A DNA stretch of 5,231 nt from Alphaproteobacteria bacterium UBA685 (GTDB lineage: Bacteria; Pseudomonadota; Alphaproteobacteria; Puniceispirillales; Puniceispirillaceae): NCBI GenBank assembly GCA_002299005.1, contig DBMZ01000120.1:1-5231 (forward strand), in the 5' to 3' direction. A model generated the notes under the pieces. The model did no database searches. It had not been told where the DNA came from and saw nothing but the letters and a program-made list of their open reading frames with translations. The translations under genes and the position numbers were made by a program. Position 1 is the first letter of the stretch. Every line of letters starts with the position of its first letter. This document shows positions 1 through 5,231 of the stretch, piece by piece.

Positions 1-1281
1 GATGAGCGTGCCGCCCATCTAAGCCATATTGCGAGCCATTTGAACGAAGATGCCGCCGATGTGGATATGCGCACAAGGCTCTTCACAAGAGAACATGGCA
101 AGACATTGTTTGAGACAGGCATTGAAATTAACAGGCTAGCTGATCGCTTTGGTCAGGTTGCTGGTTTTGCCGAAGCCCTCAAGGAAGAAGACGCCATTAA
201 GGGCAAGCAATTTGATACGATTGTGACCCGCCAATCGCGCGGTGTTGTGACGTTGATTGTGCCATGGAATTGGCCGCTGGCTATTCTAGGCTCAAAATTA
301 CCGCAAGCCTTATTGGCGGGTAATACGGTTGTGATTAAATTATCAGAACAAGCCACCCTCGCCCCTGCGCTTACCATCATGAAGATTGCTGGCATGTTGC
401 CAAAGGGCGTTATCAACCTCATCACAGGTGATGGCACAATCATTGGCGACAGGCTCGTTGGTCATCCAAAGGTGCGCCATGTGAATTTCACAGGCTCTAT
501 TCCCATTGGCCGTCATGTGATGGCAACTGCCTCGCAAGCTTTGACGCCTGTCACATTGGAATTAGGCGGTAATGATGCCGGTATCTTGCTTGATGATGTC
601 AGCCTTGATGAAGGCTTTTTCAAGAAGCTTTATATCAGTGCGTTTCTCTCATCAGGCCAGATTTGCATGGCCCTAAAGCGCCTTTATGTAGACCGTAAAA
701 TCTTTGATGAAGTCGTAGATGGCCTGTCTGCCGTGCTTAACAACCAAGTTATTGGTGATGGCCTCATTGAGGGCGTCACGATGGGCCCTCTTAACAACGT
801 CAAACAGCAAAAAATCGTCTCAGACATGACGGATGAGGCAACAGCCAAAGGCGCTGATGTGCGCTTCTTTGGCAAGGTGCATGATGAGGCACAATTCGAG
901 AAGGGCTATTTCTTGCGTCCCTCATTAGTCGTCAATGCCGCGCCAGATTTGTCTGTTGTGCGTGATGAGCAATTTGGCCCGACACTGCCTGTGGTGGCGT
1001 TTGATAGCGAAGAAGAAGCCACCCATCTTGCCAATGATAGTGACTATGGCCTCAGCTCATCTGTCTGGTCACAAGACACAGAGCGCGCCATGCAACTTGC
1101 CCGAAAGCTAGAGGCAGGCTTTACCAATATCAATGGTCACGGCCCAACAGCTATGGATGGGCTATCACCGTTTGGTGGTGTGAAAAACTCTGGCATTGGC
1201 AGAAATTTTGGCCTAGAGGGCATTAAGCAGTTCCAAGATGTCCACTCCATTTCAGCGCCTGTCGGTGCGTTGCTTGACTAG
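1..1281 (+). CDS. NAD(P)-dependent aldehyde dehydrogenase, 5' end missing (partial)
   Basis: This gene encodes an aldehyde dehydrogenase superfamily enzyme, a cytoplasmic oxidoreductase that oxidises an aldehyde to its carboxylate with NAD+ or NADP+. The frame is open from base 1 with no stop. The first codons already read like the usual ALDH N-terminal helix (ERAAHLSHIASHL), so the TTG at 40 is not the real start and roughly 45-60 residues probably lie upstream. 426 codons are visible; full family members have about 470-500. Landmarks in order: PWNWPL with the oxyanion Asn (268-270), the cofactor-binding KLSEQ (337-351), FTGSIPIG as the Rossmann glycine motif, ELGGND with the general-base Glu (559-561), GQIC with the nucleophilic Cys (664-666), EQFGP (967-981), and the C-terminal PFGGVKNSGIGRNFG. 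The Glu-Cys spacing of 35 residues fits the family. All catalytic residues are present, so the enzyme should be active. ELGGND replaces the commoner ELGGKNP, a variant found in several ALDH subfamilies. The substrate cannot be assigned. An IclR-type regulator follows on the same strand. Confidence 0.95.
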   Translation, partial: DERAAHLSHIASHLNEDAADVDMRTRLFTREHGKTLFETGIEINRLADRFGQVAGFAEALKEEDAIKGKQFDTIVTRQSRGVVTLIVPWNWPLAILGSKLPQALLAGNTVVIKLSEQATLAPALTIMKIAGMLPKGVINLITGDGTIIGDRLVGHPKVRHVNFTGSIPIGRHVMATASQALTPVTLELGGNDAGILLDDVSLDEGFFKKLYISAFLSSGQICMALKRLYVDRKIFDEVVDGLSAVLNNQVIGDGLIEGVTMGPLNNVKQQKIVSDMTDEATAKGADVRFFGKVHDEAQFEKGYFLRPSLVVNAAPDLSVVRDEQFGPTLPVVAFDSEEEATHLANDSDYGLSSSVWSQDTERAMQLARKLEAGFTNINGHGPTAMDGLSPFGGVKNSGIGRNFGLEGIKQFQDVHSISAPVGALLD

Positions 1282-1283
1282 TT

Positions 1284-1300
1284 CCCCTTTATAAAAGGGG
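1284..1300 (+). terminator. Short inverted repeat just after the ALDH stop codon, possible weak terminator
   Basis: CCCCTTT (1284-1290) pairs perfectly with AAAGGGG (1294-1300) around a three-base ATA loop, starting two bases after the ALDH stop codon. The position suits an intrinsic terminator or an mRNA 3'-end stabiliser. However, the next bases are CCTTGTCTTG rather than a run of T, so termination would be weak and read-through into the regulator gene is likely. Because the repeat is nearly palindromic DNA, it could instead be a protein-binding operator. The repeat is seen directly; its function is inferred. Confidence 0.35.
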
Positions 1301-1316
1301 CCTTGTCTTGCAAGGA
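1301..1316 (+). promoter_or_regulatory. Ribosome binding site of the IclR gene, inside a small inverted repeat
   Basis: AAGGA at 1312-1316 lies nine bases before the ATG at 1326 and is a good Shine-Dalgarno match, which supports that start. CCTTG (1301-1305) is complementary to CAAGG (1311-1315), so a 5-bp hairpin with a TCTTG loop could cover most of the ribosome binding site. The same bases also contain the 8-bp palindrome CTTGCAAG (1307-1314). The stem is short and may form by chance. The ribosome binding site is well supported; the regulatory hairpin is speculative. Confidence 0.45.
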
Positions 1317-1325
1317 TAATAGATA

Positions 1326-2138
1326 ATGAGCCCGAAACAAATTAGAGCCCTTGATAGAGGCCTGATGGTTATTGAAGCCCTCTCTCATGGGGGTTCATTA
1401 TCGCTTGCCCAATTGCGCGAAAAGACAGCGCTTGATAATGCGACCCTATTGCGCATTATCGCAACCCTCATCGAACGTGGTTGGGTGCGCCAATTACTGG
1501 TCGAAAAGAAATATGAATTAACGCATTCCCTCGGCAAGATATTAGGCGCCCAGTCACGCGCCCACCCGATCGCCGAATTAGCGACACCTATTTTACTGAA
1601 ATTAAAAGAAAACCCACTTGGCTTGCCCTCTGATCTCTGTGCGATTATCGGCGATGGCCTTTTTGAGGTCGTGGAAAGCACAAGGTCGCGGGGCCCGATG
1701 GCACAACAGCGCACAGGTCTCGGCCTTCGGCCCTCGCTCTTCCGCTCAGCCCATGGCCGCACCATCATCACCTCACTATCAGCAGAAAAGCGCGCGCGCC
1801 ACATAGACGCCTTTTTAAACCGCGCACGAAAAGAGGATATTGCTTGGCATAAAACAGGTCTCATTACGGCAGAAATTAACAAAGCCAAAGCAGATGGGTA
1901 TGCCCTGCGTGAAGCCGAATATTGGGAGCCTCCCTTTGATGAGACACCAGAGGTGGGGGCTGTGGCTGTGAGTATCAAGAATAAAACAGGCATCTATGGG
2001 TCGGTTAGCTTGATATGGCTAGAGGACCAATTCACAATAGATGATTTGAAAAAAGCAGGGCTGGTTGACCAGCTAAAAAGCGCGGCAGATACAATCGCTC
2101 AAGCGCTTTTGGATAATAAGATTAAGGCACCTGATTAA
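1326..2138 (+). CDS. IclR-family transcriptional regulator
   Basis: The 270-residue product has the two-part build and usual length of IclR-family DNA-binding regulators. Residues about 4-65 form the winged helix-turn-helix: RALDRGLMVIEALSHGG, then SLAQLREKTALDNATLLRIIATL with the recognition helix, then the wing ending at KKYELT. Residues about 80-265 form the effector-binding domain. They include GLRPSLFRSAHGRTIITSL, equivalent to the family's conserved stretch ending in A-x-GK/R, and GYALREAEYWEP followed by the VGAVAVSIKN core strand and GSVSLIWL. Family members bind DNA as dimers or tetramers and respond to small, often carboxylate or aromatic, metabolites of a catabolic pathway. The ATG at 1326 is supported by AAGGA at the right spacing. 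The gene lies 44 bases downstream of the aldehyde dehydrogenase on the same strand, so co-transcription is likely and that gene is one plausible target. The convergent TRAP transporter is another. The effector and operator are unknown. Confidence 0.93.
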   Translation: MSPKQIRALDRGLMVIEALSHGGSLSLAQLREKTALDNATLLRIIATLIERGWVRQLLVEKKYELTHSLGKILGAQSRAHPIAELATPILLKLKENPLGLPSDLCAIIGDGLFEVVESTRSRGPMAQQRTGLGLRPSLFRSAHGRTIITSLSAEKRARHIDAFLNRARKEDIAWHKTGLITAEINKAKADGYALREAEYWEPPFDETPEVGAVAVSIKNKTGIYGSVSLIWLEDQFTIDDLKKAGLVDQLKSAADTIAQALLDNKIKAPD

Positions 2139-2164
2139 GAAATAAAATCGCCTTGAGCGGGGAA

Positions 2165-2192
2165 TATGCGCCGACCAAACAGCCGGCGCATA
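2165..2192. terminator. Inverted repeat between convergent genes, probable bidirectional terminator
   Basis: TATGCGCCG (2165-2173) pairs perfectly with CGGCGCATA (2184-2192) over 9 bp around a 10-base loop. It sits between the stop codon of the IclR gene and that of the solute-binding protein gene, which face each other 62 bases apart. A GC-rich stem here fits a terminator shared by both transcripts. Neither strand has a strong U-tract after the stem: the - strand continues TTCCCC and the + strand continues AAAGAT. Efficiency is therefore uncertain. Confidence 0.5.
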
Positions 2193-2200
2193 AAAGATAC

Positions 2201-3178
2201 TTAGTTCAATACACCAACTTCACGATAATAACGTGCCGCACCAGGGTGCAGTGTCAGGCCACCGATATTCTTCGGCGCATAGTCAACACTCAACTCTTTT
2301 GCCCATGGCGCATCTGATGTGATATCGCCGACATTATCCCAGAATGTCTTTGTGACATTATAGACAAGCTCTTCGCTCAAATCAGAGTTGATAAGAATAC
2401 CAACCGGCACGTTCATTGACATCACAGGGCCAGTGTTCTTCTGACCGGCATAGCTGCCAGCTGGGATTTCATCAAGATAGCGGAATTTGCCCAAGAATTT
2501 AGTCACAGCTTCGCCTTCATAGCTTTCAGGGCCGATGAAACGCACATCTTCTGTTTCTGTAAACTGGATGAACTGACCACATGGATCGATACAGCCATTG
2601 ACATAGACATCAATCTTGCCATCTAGGAATGCCTGATAGCCTGTCTGCCAGTTTGCCTTAATCGCTTCGTAATCTTCGCCAACTTCAAGACCTGTTGTCG
2701 CTTTGATCCAGCCACGTGCCGCGTTATAAGCGCCGCCACCTTGTGGGCCAAGGAACACTGATGCGCCTTCAATATCGTCAAGCACGTTGATATCGCTATC
2801 CGCACGCACGGCAAAGTGATACTGGCCATAAGGGTAGAGCATCAATAGCTGTACCTTCTTGGCAAGCTCAGGTGCTTCTGCTTCTTTGGCATACATTGCC
2901 TTGCCTGTTGACATCAAGAAGTGAACGACCTGGTTACCCATTGACATATCAAGGTTGCCACGGCCGACTTCCATCATATGCAATGTTGCAGCACCGCCGC
3001 CAGCGACTTCAATCTCTACACCATCAAGGTTGTTAGTGACCACATTGGCAAAAGTAGACATTGTGATAGCCGCACTTAGGTTTGGTGCGATTGTTGCCAT
3101 TTTCAACTTCACATCTTCTGCCATTGCCGCTGTGGACAACAACAAAGATGCTGTTAAGGCTAAAGTAAATTTACGCAT
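2201..3178 (-). CDS. TAXI-family TRAP transporter solute-binding protein
   Basis: This is the periplasmic substrate-binding subunit of a TRAP transporter, of the TAXI (TRAP-associated extracytoplasmic immunogenic protein) type. It would capture a solute in the periplasm and deliver it to the membrane permease. The 325-residue product is of typical family length. It begins with a Sec signal peptide: basic MRK, a hydrophobic core LALTASLLLSTAA, and a likely cleavage site after AMA (residue 20). Family-like features follow: a GGGAATLHMMEVGRGNLDMSMG region (59-81), LDDIEGASVFLGPQGGGAYNAARGWI (133-158), and YQAFLDGKIDVYVNG (181-195). The only two cysteines are C196 and C200 (CIDPC), close enough for a possible disulfide. 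The start is supported by GGGAGG five bases before the ATG. The gene lies 38 bases downstream of the fused TRAP permease on the same strand, so the two are almost certainly one operon, with the binding protein last. TAXI ligands are few and varied (glutamate and other organic acids are reported), so the solute is unknown. Confidence 0.93.
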   Translation of the reverse strand: MRKFTLALTASLLLSTAAMAEDVKLKMATIAPNLSAAITMSTFANVVTNNLDGVEIEVAGGGAATLHMMEVGRGNLDMSMGNQVVHFLMSTGKAMYAKEAEAPELAKKVQLLMLYPYGQYHFAVRADSDINVLDDIEGASVFLGPQGGGAYNAARGWIKATTGLEVGEDYEAIKANWQTGYQAFLDGKIDVYVNGCIDPCGQFIQFTETEDVRFIGPESYEGEAVTKFLGKFRYLDEIPAGSYAGQKNTGPVMSMNVPVGILINSDLSEELVYNVTKTFWDNVGDITSDAPWAKELSVDYAPKNIGGLTLHPGAARYYREVGVLN

Positions 3179-3183
3179 TATTT

Positions 3184-3189
3184 CCTCCC
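3184..3189 (-). promoter_or_regulatory. Strong ribosome binding site of the TAXI binding-protein gene
   Basis: Read on the - strand, GGGAGG ends five bases before the ATG (3176-3178), a near-perfect Shine-Dalgarno sequence at good spacing. It fixes the start so that the signal peptide is complete. It would also favour high translation of the binding protein, which TRAP and other binding-protein-dependent systems usually need in excess over the permease. No terminator-like repeat was seen in the 38 bases separating this gene from the permease. Confidence 0.75.
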
Positions 3190-3216
3190 AATAGATTGCG
3201 TTTTATCTTAACAGCG

Positions 3217-5231
3217 TCACCCGCTTGCTTGTTGCTTATTCAAAACAAGTCGGTGTGCCATAATCAGGACAACTCCAAAAATAAGAGCTGTGCCAGAAAT
3301 TGTTAAAGAAGGGAACAGGACCAAGATGCCTGTAACACTTCTTAAAATACGTTCAACCAAGGTTAAACGATACTTTTCCATACCTGTTAGCGCAGAGGTC
3401 AAAAGCCACATAGCCATCACAAAGGCGATGACAATCCAGCCGAGATCTCCCCAGCTAACGGTTGAAATATCAATCATCGCGTTACTCTTTGGTAACTCCT
3501 CCCCAAACCATACAAACAAAGTTTGCAGCTTGTAAATCACCGCCGGGTGATAGACAAAGATGAACGGGATGATAAAGCCTGCCAATGATAGGCGCGCCGC
3601 TTGAAAGCCTGTTTGCAAGGGCGGTGCGCCTGCGATAGGGGCGGCGGCAAAGGCGGCCAAAGCCACAGGCGGCGTCACAGTCGAGATAACCGCGAAGAAC
3701 ACCACAAATAAATGCAATGTCAAAGGCGCTACGCCCACCGTATCAATGCCTGATGACAAAGCGATCACGATGATAAAGTAAGTCGCACCAGGTGGCAGAC
3801 CCATGCCCAAAATAATTGAGCCAAGCGCCACAACGACCAATGTTAGGAATAATGGCCCTTCTGATAATTGCGCCAATAACAGTGATAAGCGACCAGAGAA
3901 GCCTGAGACTTGGATAAGCCCCACAATCAGACCGATAGCCGCCACAATCACAATAATGCTTGCCGCCATACGCCCGCCAGCTGTCAGCGCCCCAAGCACC
4001 TTCTTGCTATCCCTAAATTCGGGGAAGAGTACGAGTGATGAGATAAGTGCCGCAACGAAGCCATAAAAGCCAGCCTTCAACACCGATGGCTGGGCAAATA
4101 GGAAATAGCTGAGCACCGAAATTGGGATGATGAAGACCAAACATTGCACCAATTCATGGCGTGTAAGAGACGGTCTTTTATCCTTTGGCAGAGGGCCAAT
4201 GCCTTGCTTGCGTGCTTCGAAATAGACCGTCATGAATGTGCCAAAATAATAGAACACAGCCGGGATAATGGCCGCCACAACAATATAGCGATATTCAAGG
4301 CCAATCTGCCCTGCTACGAAGAAAGCAACCACGCCCATCACAGGGGGCATAATCTGGCCACCTGTCGATGCGGCGGCTTCGACGGCGGCGGCAAAAGATG
4401 GCTTGAAACCAGACTTTTTAATCACAGGAATTGTCATCACACCCGTGGAGACCACATTCGATATGGCCGCCCCTGAGAGCGTGCCGAAAAGCGCTGATGA
4501 GGCAACCGCCGCATGCGCCGCGCCGCCTGTGAGACCGCCTGTTAGACGATTGGCTATCTTCATCAAAAGAGCGCCCGCACCAGAGGCTGTTAGGACAGAG
4601 CCGAAGATGATGAAAATCAGCACATTGCCAGAGACAACCTGCAATGGCTGGCCAAAGATACCGCCTGTTTGTGACCAGAAATTCAGCACCATAGAGCGCA
4701 TTGATTGCGGCAATGTACTCTCAGAGCCAGAAAAGATCCCGACCCATTCAGGCAAATAGCCGCGGATAAAAAAATAGACAATCCAGAACAGGCAAAAGAA
4801 CACGATGAAGGCACCAAATAAATGCCATGTTAGATAGAGCGTTATCGCTGTGATAATCGCAAAACAGACATAATCAAGCAATCCGGCTGAAGGCAATATC
4901 CCGCCATCTGTCGCAAATAGATTTGATATCCAGATGACCAACAATATGGTTGTGACAGCTGATATGACGCCGTTCTTTAACGAAGAGCGATGCAAATTAA
5001 GCGAGGTCGCAAGGAAGCCTAATAACAGCGGCAGGCCTAAAATCATGCCGGTGGGCAATAACACCCCTTGCTCAAAAGACCGATAGGCCGCGCCAAGCCA
5101 ATGGGTTTTCAGCAACACACGCTTATCACGGCGTGACAACTCTTCCCATTCAGGGCTTGTGGTCTCGATGAACCATTTCACAAGCTCGCCAATGGGCCCT
5201 GATGAGGCATAAATCAGCACAACAAATGCCA
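3217..5231 (-). CDS. TRAP transporter permease, fused small and large membrane subunits (DctQM type), 5' end not visible
   Basis: This is an integral membrane permease of a TRAP transporter in which the small (DctQ-like) and large (DctM-like) subunits are one polypeptide, the usual form paired with TAXI binding proteins. It would import the bound solute using an ion gradient. Counting from the GTG at 5218-5220, residues about 51-155 hold several hydrophobic helices of the Q-like part. The M-like core starts near 185 (GGIFGQPLQV) and carries SGAAISNVVSTG (249-260), EAAASTGGQIMPPVMG (281-296), GMGLPPGATYF (472-482) and STVTPPVALAAFAAAPIAGA (513-532). The two Pro-Pro hairpin motifs are the conserved substrate/ion-site regions of DctM. 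Two further hydrophobic segments (about 591-612 and 626-657) form the C-terminal tail common in the fused family. The GTG has no visible Shine-Dalgarno sequence and the frame stays open to the edge, so the N-terminus is probably beyond the window. The edge codon ends in TG and could itself be a start. The TAXI gene follows after 38 bases. Confidence 0.94.
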   Translation of the reverse strand, partial: AFVVLIYASSGPIGELVKWFIETTSPEWEELSRRDKRVLLKTHWLGAAYRSFEQGVLLPTGMILGLPLLLGFLATSLNLHRSSLKNGVISAVTTILLVIWISNLFATDGGILPSAGLLDYVCFAIITAITLYLTWHLFGAFIVFFCLFWIVYFFIRGYLPEWVGIFSGSESTLPQSMRSMVLNFWSQTGGIFGQPLQVVSGNVLIFIIFGSVLTASGAGALLMKIANRLTGGLTGGAAHAAVASSALFGTLSGAAISNVVSTGVMTIPVIKKSGFKPSFAAAVEAAASTGGQIMPPVMGVVAFFVAGQIGLEYRYIVVAAIIPAVFYYFGTFMTVYFEARKQGIGPLPKDKRPSLTRHELVQCLVFIIPISVLSYFLFAQPSVLKAGFYGFVAALISSLVLFPEFRDSKKVLGALTAGGRMAASIIVIVAAIGLIVGLIQVSGFSGRLSLLLAQLSEGPLFLTLVVVALGSIILGMGLPPGATYFIIVIALSSGIDTVGVAPLTLHLFVVFFAVISTVTPPVALAAFAAAPIAGAPPLQTGFQAARLSLAGFIIPFIFVYHPAVIYKLQTLFVWFGEELPKSNAMIDISTVSWGDLGWIVIAFVMAMWLLTSALTGMEKYRLTLVERILRSVTGILVLFPSLTISGTALIFGVVLIMAHRLVLNKQQASG

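Noticed and set aside
40..42. TTG at 40 as the start of the aldehyde dehydrogenase gene
   Set aside because: The frame is open back to base 1, and the codons before 40 match the family's N-terminal helix, so the gene begins upstream of the window.
1274..1295. TTGACT followed by TATAAA as a possible promoter for the IclR gene
   Set aside because: The two hexamers are only 10 bases apart, too close for a sigma-70 promoter, and TATAAA lies inside the inverted repeat. No suitable -10 element is seen at 16-18 bases.
1315..1327. Direct repeat GATAATA/GATAAT before and across the IclR start codon
   Set aside because: It is only two short copies and AT-rich, easily due to chance. No -35 element is spaced to make either copy a -10 box.
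1385..1993. A 202-codon open frame on the - strand within the IclR gene
   Set aside because: It lies wholly inside the confidently recognised IclR gene, antisense to it. Its translation is low-complexity in character (rich in Arg, Ser and Ala) with no recognisable domain, as expected for a shadow frame.
2955..3194. A 79-codon + strand frame opposite the start of the TAXI gene, with a hydrophobic middle
   Set aside because: The hydrophobic stretch is the antisense reading of the TAXI protein's N-terminal region, including part of the signal peptide. There is no independent support for a gene.
4144..4759. Two overlapping open frames (110 and 118 codons) on the + strand opposite the permease gene
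   Set aside because: Both are antisense to conserved TRAP permease motifs. Their translations look like mirror-frame noise (His, Arg and Pro rich), with no domain.

Overview
The window holds four protein-coding genes. The two outer ones run off the edges, and there is almost no non-coding space. Base composition is near even in G+C. The protein families (a TAXI-type TRAP transporter, an IclR regulator and an aldehyde dehydrogenase) suggest a heterotrophic proteobacterium, most likely a marine or aquatic alphaproteobacterium. That placement is inferred from gene content and general sequence character; there is no rRNA or other marker gene to confirm it.

Layout: on the + strand, the 3' part of an NAD(P)-dependent aldehyde dehydrogenase gene (1-1281) is followed after 44 bases by an IclR-family regulator gene (1326-2138). 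The short gap carries two adjacent small inverted repeats, the second overlapping the regulator's ribosome binding site. On the - strand, and convergent with the first pair, lies a TRAP transporter unit. A fused small/large membrane permease (3217-5231, N-terminus beyond the right edge) is transcribed first, followed after 38 bases by a periplasmic TAXI-family solute-binding protein (3178 down to 2201). The two units meet tail to tail at 2139-2200, where a 9-bp GC-rich inverted repeat probably acts as a shared terminator.

How the genes may work together: the binding protein captures a small, probably carboxylate-type solute in the periplasm, and the fused permease imports it using an ion gradient. 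The aldehyde dehydrogenase would oxidise an aldehyde intermediate to a carboxylate in the cytoplasm, and the IclR protein would sense a pathway metabolite. This resembles a small catabolic cluster for one carbon source, but the substrate cannot be read from the sequence, and joint action of the two convergent units is inferred from proximity alone. No mobile element, CRISPR array, RNA gene or defence system was seen. The window looks like ordinary metabolic and transport content, with no clear sign of a previously undescribed system.
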